Positions 1-8,184 of a stretch of DNA of 64,000 bases are shown here, in pieces. The position numbers and the translations under genes were made by a program. Below the pieces are notes generated by a model, which was given only the letters and a program-made list of their open reading frames with translations, made no database searches and was not told the origin of the DNA. Numbering within the stretch: position 1 is the first letter of the stretch; every line of letters begins with the position of its first letter. This DNA comes from Halapricum desulfuricans (GTDB taxonomy: Archaea > Halobacteriota > Halobacteria > Halobacteriales > Haloarculaceae). The stretch spans positions 1 through 64,000 of the forward strand of contig NZ_CP064788.1 of NCBI RefSeq assembly GCF_017094525.1, read 5' to 3'.

Positions 1-276
1 CACATCCATCAAATACCATATGTTATACTGAATCTTATTGTATTCACAGCAGTCGTTCGGTGGGGATCTCGGACGGATACGCCCGTTTCCACCGACAACC
101 CGTCTGCGGACGACATCGCACCGTAATATTTAATATGCTATCAACCACGGGTTCCTTTTGGTTCAACTGGACGCGGCCTGGCTCGGGAAATGGCGTAAAT
201 ACGCCTCTCTACCCTCTTTCGCGCCATATCTCTCTGCGCGCCGTGTCATTTCCACCTGAAAGGAAGGGGTCATCTC
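1..276. other. Probable replication origin region (oriC), truncated by the window edge
   Basis: This gene-free stretch directly precedes orc1. It has two AT-rich patches, about 1-50 and 121-142, which could serve as unwinding or promoter DNA. At 249-270 lies TTTCCACCTGAAAGGAAGGG followed by GT, which resembles the haloarchaeal origin recognition box including its G-run; a weaker TTTCCACC match is at 86-93. Haloarchaeal origins usually adjoin an orc1/cdc6 gene. The far side of the origin is outside the window, so opposing boxes cannot be checked. Confidence 0.55.
249..270 (+). promoter_or_regulatory. ORB-like origin recognition box
   Basis: The box reads TTTCCACCTGAAA then a purine stretch ending GGGGT, matching from memory the core and G-string of haloarchaeal ORB elements. 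It ends 6 bp before the orc1 start codon, so Orc1 binding here could also repress its own gene. Only one strong copy is visible; the TTTCCACC sequence at 86-93 is a weaker partner. Confidence 0.45.
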
Positions 277-1878
277 ATGACAGAACAGGACGACGATACC
301 GATTCAGCGATCGATTCCAGTACGGGAACTGATTCCGGGAGCGACCTCATTGATTCGGCGTTCGCTTCCGAGCAGGCTGACGACGAGAGTCGAGATCGGA
401 CTGATACCGACAGTCAGCACGGATCTATCGGCGCGTCGTCGCTAGACGACATCGTACTCGACGACGTGGAAGACACTGACGACGCCGGCGAAGCGTCGCG
501 CGGCCTGTTCGACGACCTGCTGAGCGGCGAACCGATCTTCGAGAAGAAAGAAGTACTCCGTCCGTCGTACACGCCTCGCAAACTCCCGCACCGCGAGGAC
601 CAGATCAACAACATGGCGACGATTCTCGTCAGTGCGCTCCGCGGTGACACCCCCTCGAATATCCTCATCTACGGCAAGACGGGGACCGGCAAGACTGCCA
701 GTGCCAAGTTCGTCAGCGAGGAACTCGAGTCGACCTCCGAGAAGTACTCCGTCGCCTGCGAAGTCGAGTACATCAACTGTGAGGTCACCGACACTCAGTA
801 TCGCGTCCTCGCGCAACTCGCGAACAAGTTCATCGAGAAGAACCGCGATCATATCACCGACCGAATCGACGAACTGGAATCGCTCCGCGAACGCGTGCGT
901 GAGGACGAGTCGTCGCTCACTGAAACCGATTTCGAGTCGATCGGGGACATCGAATCTACGCTCGAATCGCTCCGCGAGGAGCGCGAAGGCTTCGAAGAGG
1001 TCCCCATGACCGGCTGGCCGACCGACCGCGTCTACAGCACGTTCTTCGAGGCGGTCGATTACACCGAGCGCGTCGTCGTCATCATGCTCGACGAAATCGA
1101 CAAACTCGTCGAGAAAAGCGGTGACGATACCCTGTACAACCTCTCGCGGATGAACTCCGAACTGGAGAACTCGAAGGTTTCGATCATCGGCATCTCCAAC
1201 GACCTGAAATTCACCGACTTTCTCGATCCCCGCGTCAAGTCAAGCCTCGGCGAGGAAGAGATCGTCTTCCCCCCATACGACGCTAACCAGCTCCGGGACA
1301 TCCTGCAGGCGCGCGCCGAGGTCGCGTTCGAAGACGGTTCGCTTTCCGACGACGTCATCCCGCTGTGTGCGGCCTTTGCGGCGCAGGAACACGGCGACGC
1401 TCGGCGTGCACTCGATTTACTCCGGACGGCCGGTGAACTCGCCGAACGGGACAAAACCGACCGCGTCGAGGAAGACCACGTCCGGCAGGCACAGGAAAAG
1501 ATCGAACTCGATCGCGTCGTTGAGGTCGTCCGCACCCTCCCCACCCAGTCGAAACTCGTCCTCTTTGCGATCATCTTGCTCGAAAAGAACGGCGTCCACA
1601 ACATCAACACCGGAGAAGTCTACAATATCTACAAGAGCCTCTGCGAGGAGATCGACGCCGACGTGCTCACCCAGCGCCGGGTCACTGACCTCATCTCCGA
1701 ACTCGACATGCTCGGCATCGTCAACGCCGTCGTCGTCTCGAAGGGCCGATACGGCCGCACGAAGGAGATCTCGCTGTCGGTCCCGATCGACGAGACGGAA
1801 GCCGTTCTCCTGAGCGACTCCCGACTGGGCGACATCGAGGACGTCCAGCCGTTCGTTCAGGCCCGGTTCGACCAGTAG
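277..1878 (+). CDS. orc1: Orc1/Cdc6 replication initiator
   Basis: This 533-residue AAA+ ATPase binds origin DNA and starts chromosome replication. A Walker A motif GKTGTGKT lies near residues 133-140, Walker B (VVVIMLDEID) near 267-276, and a sensor-1 segment (IIGISND) follows. The GDARRALDLL segment belongs to the AAA+ lid, and the last ~120 residues form the winged-helix DNA-binding domain. A roughly 80-residue acidic, low-complexity N-terminal extension precedes the core, which is common in haloarchaeal paralogs. The ATG start is directly downstream of an ORB-like box. Family assignment is secure; which of several Orc paralogs this is cannot be told. Confidence 0.95.
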   Translation: MTEQDDDTDSAIDSSTGTDSGSDLIDSAFASEQADDESRDRTDTDSQHGSIGASSLDDIVLDDVEDTDDAGEASRGLFDDLLSGEPIFEKKEVLRPSYTPRKLPHREDQINNMATILVSALRGDTPSNILIYGKTGTGKTASAKFVSEELESTSEKYSVACEVEYINCEVTDTQYRVLAQLANKFIEKNRDHITDRIDELESLRERVREDESSLTETDFESIGDIESTLESLREEREGFEEVPMTGWPTDRVYSTFFEAVDYTERVVVIMLDEIDKLVEKSGDDTLYNLSRMNSELENSKVSIIGISNDLKFTDFLDPRVKSSLGEEEIVFPPYDANQLRDILQARAEVAFEDGSLSDDVIPLCAAFAAQEHGDARRALDLLRTAGELAERDKTDRVEEDHVRQAQEKIELDRVVEVVRTLPTQSKLVLFAIILLEKNGVHNINTGEVYNIYKSLCEEIDADVLTQRRVTDLISELDMLGIVNAVVVSKGRYGRTKEISLSVPIDETEAVLLSDSRLGDIEDVQPFVQARFDQ

Positions 1879-1891
1879 CCCAGCGGTTCGA

Positions 1892-2743
1892 TCAGCTGCT
1901 CGGTGCCACCTCTATCGTCCGATTCCCCGTCGCGTCCGTCGTGTCCGATGTCGGGTTCGTCACGTTCAACGCCGTCTTCACCGCGCCCGCCTCTGCCCCC
2001 AGTCGGATGTTGCCGAGATACGGCACCGAGTACTCGGCGGTCCCGACGATCCACTCTGGTCTGACCGGTCCGCTGGCGATCCCGTTCACCTGGTCGTATG
2101 CGCTGTTTGCGTCTCCTTTGGTGATGAATCCCGAGTGGGGTGCAGGACAGCCACGGACGTCCGTTCCACCGGATGTCGACTCCTCACAGACTGCGTCCTC
2201 GGGCAGGTACTCTGGGTTGGCCTTGTCGATCCAGTTTTCACCCTCTTCGACCCAGAACATCGCCCGGTGGATGACTGGGGTTCGGCGGTCGCTCCCGTCC
2301 GGCTCGTAGACGATCACGTCCCCGTACGCGCCGAACTTCTCGTAGCCGGTTGCCCGTCCCGCTCTCGCGCTGACGACGCCGCTTTCGTGTGCCCCGTCCC
2401 CGGGGAACCGATCGGCTTCCATGACGAACACCAGATCACCGCGCTCCATCACCGGCTCCATGCTCCCGCTCTCGATGGCGACCATCGGCGGCCAGACTCC
2501 GCTGGCGGTAAAGAGCAACGCGCCGATCAGGACGACGATTCCGACACTGCTGAGCAAATCGTAGAGGTATAGTACCCAGTTCGACTCGTCTCCGTCCGAC
2601 TCCGTTCCCCGGTGTGTCTTTGGACCCCGATCTGTCGGCTTCGTGTCGGTCGGTTTCTCTCTCACCGACCGCGTGGCGTCGTCTCCCTCGGACCGGGGGA
2701 CGTCCACGGTCTCCGGTCCCGACTCCGGGCCGTCGTCTTCCAT
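1892..2743 (-). CDS. Type I signal peptidase (archaeal S26B)
   Basis: This 283-residue membrane protease removes signal peptides from secreted proteins. A hydrophilic, acidic N-terminus is followed by one transmembrane helix near residues 57-80. The catalytic serine lies in the ESGSMEP motif (about Ser94), the archaeal-type histidine in PVIHRA (about 159), and a conserved Gly-Asp in ITKGDANS (about 210). A Ser/His/Asp set rather than Ser/Lys is characteristic of the archaeal/ER subfamily. The ATG at 2743 is preferred because upstream in-frame codons run through the divergent DP1 region with no homology. Confidence 0.9.
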   Translation of the reverse strand: MEDDGPESGPETVDVPRSEGDDATRSVREKPTDTKPTDRGPKTHRGTESDGDESNWVLYLYDLLSSVGIVVLIGALLFTASGVWPPMVAIESGSMEPVMERGDLVFVMEADRFPGDGAHESGVVSARAGRATGYEKFGAYGDVIVYEPDGSDRRTPVIHRAMFWVEEGENWIDKANPEYLPEDAVCEESTSGGTDVRGCPAPHSGFITKGDANSAYDQVNGIASGPVRPEWIVGTAEYSVPYLGNIRLGAEAGAVKTALNVTNPTSDTTDATGNRTIEVAPSS

Positions 2744-2839
2744 CGTCCGTTCCAACCCGACGGACAGCCACCAATCTTTCGCTTGGTCGTCGCCTCGCTT
2801 ACCGTCACCCTTTTGCTCGGCGGCGCGAATCCTCGCGGT

Positions 2840-4507
2840 GTGCCTCTCGAGACGCCCGCCCGGATCGTCAGTGAACTCGCGTCCCGCGGCTACAACGCCG
2901 AACGCGATGCCGTGACGCTGCTGGCCGACGCGCCGGACACTGACGCCGCTCTCGATCGGGCCCTCGAAACGCTCCCCGACGACGCACTCAAACTGCGATC
3001 CGAGCACGTCCGGGACGCACTCGAAACGGACGACTCGAAACGCTCGCTCGGCGATCGGTCGCTCTCCGACCCGTCCCGATCCGAAGCGACCGCGTCCCCG
3101 GACTCCGACGCGACTGTCGATCGTGATTCGCCGTCTACTCCCGAGCGCTCGGCTGGGCCAACGACGGACAACACATCTGTTTCGACTGGAGAGGAACAGC
3201 CCCAAAATCAAAATACAGCTACAACTTCTCCAGTTGAAACAAGAGGGGTCAGAAGTTCCGATTCTGACCGACAGACGAGGGGCCGTGAAATCGATCCCGA
3301 CCGGCTTTCGGTCGAGATCGACGGCGACATGACCGGCCAGTCGACCGGGACGGGCGAGTACAGCGATTTCGTCGCCGTCTTTCGAGATCGATACGAACGC
3401 CTCTCGAAGCAGCTTCGCGGCCGGGTCAACCACCGCCCGACCGACGCGCTGGAATCGCTGCCCGGCAACGAGGACGCCGCAGTCGTCGGGATGGTCTCGG
3501 ACATCCGATCGACCGCCAGCGGCCACTGGCTGATCGAACTCGAGGACACCAACGGAACCTTTCCGACGCTGGTGATGAAAGACCGGCCGATCGCCGACCT
3601 CGTGTCCGAGCTGTTGCTCGACGAGGTGATCGCCGTCGAGGGGACGCTTGCCGACGACGGTGGCATCCTCTTCGTCGACTCGCTGCACTTCCCGGACATT
3701 CCCCGCACCCACGAACCTTCGACCGCGGATCGACCGGTAAAGGCCGCCCTCATCAGTGACGTCCACGTCGGGAGCCAGGAGTTCAAAGCCGACGCCTGGC
3801 ATCGCTTCGCCGACTGGCTCCACACCGACGACGCCGAGGGCGTCGAGTATCTGCTGATCGCGGGCGACATGGTCGAGGGCGTCGGCGTCTATCCCGATCA
3901 GGACGAGGAACTGGACGTCATCGACGTCTACGACCAGTACGAGCGCTTCTCGGAGTACCTCAAGGAAGTGCCAGGCGACATGGAAATCGTCATGATTCCG
4001 GGCAACCACGACGCCGTCCGCCTGGCCGAACCCCAGCCCGCCTTCGATTCGGAACTCCGACAGACGATGTCCGCCCACGACGCCCGTTTCACCTCCAATC
4101 CTTCGCTGGTCACGATCGAGGGCGTTTCGGTGCTGATGTATCACGGGGTCAGCCTCGACGAAGTGATCGCCGAACTGCCCGACGAGAAGGCCTCCTACGA
4201 CGAGCCGCACAAGGCGATGTATCAGCTCCTCAAGAAGCGCCACGTCGCCCCCCAGTACGGCGGGCACACGCGACTTGCACCCGAAACGAGGGACTACCTC
4301 ATCATCGACGAGGTCCCGGACGTCTTCCACGCCGGCCACGTCCACAAACTGGGCTATGGCAAGTACCACAACGTGTTGACGATCAACTCGGGCTGCTGGC
4401 AGGCCCAGACGGACTTCCAGAAGAGCGTCAACATCGACCCGGACGCCGGGTTCGCGCCGATCGTCGATCTGGAGACGCTGGAGCTTACCGTTCGGAGTTT
4501 CGGGTAA
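2840..4507 (+). CDS. polB: DNA polymerase D small subunit DP1 (exonuclease)
   Basis: This ~555-residue protein is the proofreading 3'-5' exonuclease subunit of archaeal polymerase D. The C-terminal calcineurin-like phosphoesterase domain shows ISDVHVGS (about 305), AGDMVEG (about 341), PGNHDA (about 388) and GHVHKLGYG (about 500), the metal-binding set. The middle carries an OB-fold, and residues ~60-160 are a disordered Ser/Thr/Asp linker. A GTG start at 2840 gives MPLETPARIV, the expected N-terminal helix. It is divergent from the signal peptidase gene. The large subunit is not in the window. Presence beside orc1 and PCNA elsewhere in the window marks this as core replication territory. Confidence 0.92.
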   Translation: MPLETPARIVSELASRGYNAERDAVTLLADAPDTDAALDRALETLPDDALKLRSEHVRDALETDDSKRSLGDRSLSDPSRSEATASPDSDATVDRDSPSTPERSAGPTTDNTSVSTGEEQPQNQNTATTSPVETRGVRSSDSDRQTRGREIDPDRLSVEIDGDMTGQSTGTGEYSDFVAVFRDRYERLSKQLRGRVNHRPTDALESLPGNEDAAVVGMVSDIRSTASGHWLIELEDTNGTFPTLVMKDRPIADLVSELLLDEVIAVEGTLADDGGILFVDSLHFPDIPRTHEPSTADRPVKAALISDVHVGSQEFKADAWHRFADWLHTDDAEGVEYLLIAGDMVEGVGVYPDQDEELDVIDVYDQYERFSEYLKEVPGDMEIVMIPGNHDAVRLAEPQPAFDSELRQTMSAHDARFTSNPSLVTIEGVSVLMYHGVSLDEVIAELPDEKASYDEPHKAMYQLLKKRHVAPQYGGHTRLAPETRDYLIIDEVPDVFHAGHVHKLGYGKYHNVLTINSGCWQAQTDFQKSVNIDPDAGFAPIVDLETLELTVRSFG

Positions 4508-4565
4508 ATCTTATAACACCGGTCTCAATCGTCGTCAGCGGTGTACAGGCGGTACAAGGCGACTG

Positions 4566-4640
4566 CCCCGGGGTCGTCCGGAAATCGGAGATTTCCGTGA
4601 TCATGAGAATCAAAGATTCTCGGACGACTTGACCCCGGGG
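4566..4640 (+). repeat. Left 75-nt structured repeat of TnpB element 1
   Basis: The outer stem pairs CCCCGGGGTC (4566-4575) with GACCCCGGGG (4631-4640). Inside are two hairpins: CGGAAATC-GGA-GATTTCCG and GAGAATC-AAA-GATTCTC. The right copy at 6076-6150 has the same length and architecture, with different but still pairing stem bases. It could be an end structure bound by a transposase or an omega-RNA-like scaffold. Confidence 0.85.
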
Positions 4641-4658
4641 TTGAAGCCGACAGCATTA

Positions 4659-4844
4659 ATGCACAAAATACGCTCCAAAACACTTTTTGAGTTTCAGAAC
4701 GTATCAAAACGTGTGTCAAAACGATATACAGTGACAGTCCCAGATGAAGATGGGGAGTGGCTTGATGACCAGCCTCATCTCTCACCGAGTGGACTGCTAC
4801 AAAAAGCAATCCAAGAACAGCGAGAAAAAGAAGAATCTGACTAA
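4659..4844 (+). CDS. Small hypothetical protein upstream of tnpB
   Basis: This 61-residue frame (MHKIRSKTLFEF...) starts just after the left structured repeat and ends 5 bp before tnpB, so the two are probably co-transcribed. The sequence is basic at the N-terminus and acidic at the C-terminus, with a predicted strand-helix pattern (KRYTVTVP then SGLLQKAIQEQ) that loosely recalls small DNA-binding accessory proteins found beside haloarchaeal tnpB genes. I do not recognise a named family. The ATG at 4659 is chosen because it follows the repeat boundary. Confidence 0.5.
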   Translation: MHKIRSKTLFEFQNVSKRVSKRYTVTVPDEDGEWLDDQPHLSPSGLLQKAIQEQREKEESD

Positions 4845-4849
4845 CCACG

Positions 4850-6142
4850 ATGAAACACACGCTTCGCTTCCGTGCGTACCTTTCCGACGGCGTGGCGAGC
4901 GAAGCGTGGCGGCAAATCGACATTCTTCGACAGATTCGCAATCACGCTGTCCGAGACTACTATAGTAGTGACTACAACAACCGGCCATCCGACTACGACC
5001 AACACGACAAACTCACCGAGTGGACAGACCGTTGGCTGACGTTTGCCGAACCCTCGCAACACGCCGCTCAACAGGCCATAAGCCAAATCCACGACGATAT
5101 TAAGACACTCCAAGAGCGGCGAGACGAAGGCTACGATGTTGGGCGGTTGCGGTGGCAAGGCAAAGGTGAATTTCGGTCAGTGTCGTACAATCAGTCCAGT
5201 CGCTTCAACGTGGATAACAACACGGGCAACGATCGATTCGTGCGACTTCGACTCGAAAAGATTGGCTGGTTCAAGATTCGAGCAGAACGTGACGTACCAC
5301 CAGCAGACGACATTGATGAGGTTATCCTCAAGAAAGAGACAACTGGTGAATGGTATGTCTCACTCGTGACCACTGTGGAAGACACGCCCGAGAAACCGCC
5401 GCTCAGAGACATTGACCCCGAGGACTGCGTAGGTGTTGACCTTGGCATTACCAGCTACATCCACACCTCGGAGAATCTGTCTGTGGACACGCTTGACCTG
5501 TCCGATGAGTACGACCGCTATGCACGCGAACAGCGGAGACTCGCCCGGAAAGAACATGGCTCTGCCAACTGGGAGAACCAACGTCGGAAGGTCGCACAAG
5601 CAAAACGGACAATCAAGCGGAAGGTGCGAGACTACCAGCATAAGTTGACGACGTGGCTCGTCACAGAATACGACGTTGTGGCCGTTGAAGACTTGAATGT
5701 GAAGCCGATGCTGGAAACCAGTCAGAACGCCAAAAACAAGCAAGACGCCGCGTGGTCGCAGTTTCTTGAATTGTTGGAATACAAAGCTGACCTGCACGGC
5801 ACACACGTTGTGGAAGTGGAGCCAGCAGGCACGACGAAAGAGTGCGCTGTGTGTGGTGTCGAAACAGCCAAGCCACTCTGGGTACGCGAACATTCCTGTC
5901 CGGCGTGCGGCCACTCGCAAGACCGCGACCTGAACGCGGCGAAGAATATTCTCTCTCGTGGTTTGAAGCAGATAGGGGCGGGACGCTCCGAATCAACGCC
6001 TGTGCAGACTGCGCTCCCTACGTTCACACCTCAGCGAGAGGTTGTGGATGCAAAGCGCGTCGTTGAAGCAGGAAGCCCCGGGGTCGTACGGAAGACATCG
6101 TCTTCCGTGATGACGAGAGACGGAGTCTCTCGAACCACTTGA
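4850..6142 (+). CDS. tnpB: TnpB family RNA-guided nuclease (element 1)
   Basis: This 430-residue protein is a TnpB (OrfB) nuclease, the family that cuts DNA guided by an omega-RNA from the element's 3' end. All three RuvC acidic positions are present: Asp in GVDLGIT (about 194), Glu in AVEDLNV (about 277) and Asp in QDRDLNAAKN (about 357). A four-cysteine zinc ribbon (CAVCG ... CPACG) sits between the last two. The last ~20 codons are read through the right 75-nt repeat, as expected where the guide RNA overlaps the 3' end of tnpB. It looks intact and potentially active. Confidence 0.9.
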   Translation: MKHTLRFRAYLSDGVASEAWRQIDILRQIRNHAVRDYYSSDYNNRPSDYDQHDKLTEWTDRWLTFAEPSQHAAQQAISQIHDDIKTLQERRDEGYDVGRLRWQGKGEFRSVSYNQSSRFNVDNNTGNDRFVRLRLEKIGWFKIRAERDVPPADDIDEVILKKETTGEWYVSLVTTVEDTPEKPPLRDIDPEDCVGVDLGITSYIHTSENLSVDTLDLSDEYDRYAREQRRLARKEHGSANWENQRRKVAQAKRTIKRKVRDYQHKLTTWLVTEYDVVAVEDLNVKPMLETSQNAKNKQDAAWSQFLELLEYKADLHGTHVVEVEPAGTTKECAVCGVETAKPLWVREHSCPACGHSQDRDLNAAKNILSRGLKQIGAGRSESTPVQTALPTFTPQREVVDAKRVVEAGSPGVVRKTSSSVMTRDGVSRTT

Positions 6143-6150
6143 CCCCGGGG
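6076..6150 (+). repeat. Right 75-nt structured repeat / candidate omega-RNA scaffold end
   Basis: The outer CCCCGGGGTC/GACCCCGGGG stem is identical to the left copy. The inner hairpins are CGGAAGAC-ATC-GTCTTCCG and GAGAGAC-GGA-GTCTCTC. Compared with the left copy, several stem positions are changed on both sides so that pairing is kept. The tnpB stop codon lies inside it. By analogy with known TnpB elements, sequence starting at 6151 would be the guide. Confidence 0.75.
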
Positions 6151-6155
6151 TGGGT

Positions 6156-6422
6156 TCACGCACCGCCGCGGCGTTTGACTCGCGCTACGACCATCCGCTG
6201 TTCGTCCGACTTGAACGCCACTGAAAGTCTGAACCCACCGACGCGGACCTTCTTGTAGGGGCTGTTTTGGAGCGGCTCCCCGTAGTCCGGTGGATCTCGC
6301 CACGGAGAATCGACGATTTCGTCGAGTTTGTCGAGTATCCGGTCCTGTTCTTCGGGGGTGAACGTAGCGAGATCCTCCTCTGCGTCCGTCGCCAGTTCCC
6401 ACTCCCAGCCGTCGTCACTCAT
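6156..6422 (-). CDS. RelE/ParE-type toxin
   Basis: This 88-residue protein has the short RelE/ParE-fold layout: a helical N-terminal half (EEDLATFTPEEQDRILDKLDEI), then strands with KKVRVGGFRLSVAF and a basic end (VARVKRRGG). Family members act as ribosome-dependent mRNA interferases or gyrase inhibitors. Its ATG overlaps the end of the upstream antitoxin gene by 8 bp, the usual translationally coupled antitoxin-first arrangement. The stop lies 6 bp beyond the right repeat of TnpB element 1, so the mobile element landed immediately downstream of the pair without breaking it. Confidence 0.8.
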   Translation of the reverse strand: MSDDGWEWELATDAEEDLATFTPEEQDRILDKLDEIVDSPWRDPPDYGEPLQNSPYKKVRVGGFRLSVAFKSDEQRMVVARVKRRGGA

Positions 6423-6696
6423 CGTCCGTTCCGAACCGCTCGCGGGCTTCGTCTGCAGTCAGTGTCCGACCCTCACGTATGTCTTCTTCAGCGGCGAGAA
6501 GCGCGACGAGTTCGTCCCGATCGAACGTCGGAAACTCGACCGCGTCTCGAAGCGTATAGCGGATAAACTCGCTCCGGCTGTTGAACCCCCGTCCTTGCCA
6601 CGTGTCGTCGATCTCTTCGAGAAATGATTCCGTGACTTTAAAATTCACTGTCAATATCTCGTCGTCGCCGTCACCGCTCGTAATTGCTCCAGACAT
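6415..6696 (-). CDS. CopG/RHH-type antitoxin
   Basis: This 93-residue protein begins with an unstructured stretch and then shows a ribbon-helix-helix pattern: strand ILTVNFKVTESFLEEID followed by a second helix FNSRSEFIRYTLRDA. The acidic C-terminal half (LLAAEEDIREGRTLTADEARERF) would bind the toxin. It probably represses the pair through the RHH domain. The ATG at 6696 was chosen because it precedes the domain; further upstream codons have no similarity. Confidence 0.8.
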   Translation of the reverse strand: MSGAITSGDGDDEILTVNFKVTESFLEEIDDTWQGRGFNSRSEFIRYTLRDAVEFPTFDRDELVALLAAEEDIREGRTLTADEARERFGTDDE

Positions 6697-6844
6697 ATTT
6701 TGCACATACGAGCGTCTTACGCATAGTCGTTTTGTATCTTCCTGTGCCGATGGCGTCAACACTTGCCGTCTGTCACTCCTCACGGCGATACCGGACGCGA
6801 GGGGATGGTTATACGGGCACGACGCGCCAACGACCGGACGAACG

Positions 6845-8140
6845 ATGACTGACGACGACCGCGGATTCGAGACGAACGCCCTCCACGTCGGGCAGGAAGA
6901 ACCCGACCCTGCCACGGGCGCACGCGCACCGCCGATCTATCAGACGACCAGCTACGTCTTCGAGGACGCCGAAGACGCCGCCCAGCAGTTCGCCCTCGAG
7001 AAGCCGGGCCACATCTACTCTCGGCTCATGAACCCGACCACGGGACTGCTCCAGGAACGACTCGCCGCGCTCGAAGGCGGCGTCGGTGCCGTCGCGACCG
7101 CCTCGGGGATGAGCGCGCTGAATCTCACGACCTTCCTGCTGGCGGACGTCGGCGATAACGTCGTCACCGCCTCGGCGCTGTACGGCGGGACCTATACCTA
7201 CTTCAGCCATACCGCGCCGCGCAACGGCGTCGAGGCGCGCTTCGTCGACACGCTGGATTACGACGCCTACGACGAGGCGATCGACGAGGACACCGCCTAC
7301 GTCCACCTCGAAACGATCGGTAACCCCGCGCTGGTGACGCCCGACATCGAGCGCGTCGCCGACATCGCCCACGACCACGGCGTCCCGCTGTTCGTCGACA
7401 ACACCTTTGCGACGCCGTATCTGTCGAACCCGATCGAACACGGTGCAGACCTGGTCTGGGAGTCGACGACCAAGTGGATCCACGGCTCGGGCACGACCGT
7501 CGGCGGCGTCGTCGTCGACGGCGGCACGTTCCCCTGGGAAGAGTACGCCGAAGACTACCCCGAGATCGCCGGCGACAACCCCGCCTATCACGGCGTCAAC
7601 TTCGCCGATCGGTTCGGCGAGGCGGCGTTCACCTATGCCGCGATCGCTCGCGGACTGCGCGATCTGGGCAACCAGCAGTCGCCGTTCGACGCCTGGCAGA
7701 CGATCCAGGGGCTGGAGTCGCTGCCGATGCGGATGGAACGCCACTCCGAGAACGCCCAGCTGGTGGCCGAGTATCTCGACGACCACGACGAGGTCGCCTG
7801 GGTCAACTACCCCGGGCTGGAGAGCCACGAAACGCACGACAACGCTTCGGAGTATCTCGAGGGTGGCTACGGCGGCATGATCACCTTCGGCCTCGAGGCC
7901 GGCTACGAGGCCGCCCGCGAGACCGTCGAGTCGGCCGAACTGGCCAGTCTCCTGGCGAACGTCGGCGACGCCAAGACGCTTGTCATCCACCCGGCTTCGA
8001 CGACCCACCAGCAACTCACCGCCGAGGAGAAGGCAGCTGCCGGCGTCAGAGACGATATGGTCCGGCTCTCCGTCGGCGTCGAAGACCCGACAGACATCAT
8101 TGGCGATCTGGATCAGGCGATCGCGCAAGCGACGCAGTGA
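6845..8140 (+). CDS. metY: O-acetylhomoserine sulfhydrylase (Cys/Met metabolism PLP enzyme)
   Basis: This 431-residue protein belongs to the Cys/Met-metabolism PLP family. The PLP lysine lies in WESTTKWIHGSGT (about 213), and GVGAVATASGMSAL, DNTFATPYL and the C-terminal VIHPASTTHQQ are family signatures. The insert around WEEYAEDYPEIAGDNPAYHG and the overall length fit O-acetylhomoserine sulfhydrylase better than cystathionine gamma-synthase. The product would be homocysteine made from sulfide and O-acetylhomoserine, feeding methionine synthesis. No metX is adjacent. The ATG at 6845 is preferred to upstream codons that run into the divergent antitoxin promoter. Confidence 0.88.
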   Translation: MTDDDRGFETNALHVGQEEPDPATGARAPPIYQTTSYVFEDAEDAAQQFALEKPGHIYSRLMNPTTGLLQERLAALEGGVGAVATASGMSALNLTTFLLADVGDNVVTASALYGGTYTYFSHTAPRNGVEARFVDTLDYDAYDEAIDEDTAYVHLETIGNPALVTPDIERVADIAHDHGVPLFVDNTFATPYLSNPIEHGADLVWESTTKWIHGSGTTVGGVVVDGGTFPWEEYAEDYPEIAGDNPAYHGVNFADRFGEAAFTYAAIARGLRDLGNQQSPFDAWQTIQGLESLPMRMERHSENAQLVAEYLDDHDEVAWVNYPGLESHETHDNASEYLEGGYGGMITFGLEAGYEAARETVESAELASLLANVGDAKTLVIHPASTTHQQLTAEEKAAAGVRDDMVRLSVGVEDPTDIIGDLDQAIAQATQ

Positions 8141-8184
8141 GGCTTCGTTGTTTCGTCTTGGCTGTCGCCCTCCAACAGTCGCGA

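Larger units (their letters stand above)
4566..6150 (+). mobile_element. TnpB element 1 (IS1341-type) framed by two 75-nt structured repeats
   Basis: The unit is bounded by two 75-nt repeats (4566-4640 and 6076-6150) in the same orientation, both starting and ending with CCCCGGGG. Inside lie a 61-codon frame and a tnpB gene. No TnpA transposase is present, so movement would need an enzyme supplied in trans. The boundaries are set by the repeats; no clear target duplication is seen. The element separates DP1 from a toxin-antitoxin pair. Confidence 0.75.

Noticed and set aside
1892-4369. Very long minus-strand frame of over 800 codons covering signal peptidase and DP1
   Set aside because: Only the last 283 codons are signal peptidase; the rest is antisense to the clearly homologous DP1 gene, an effect of high G+C.
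4566-4640. Left 75-nt structure as a simple transcription terminator of DP1
   Set aside because: A same-length partner at the other end of the element and paired base changes point to an element end; there is no T-run.
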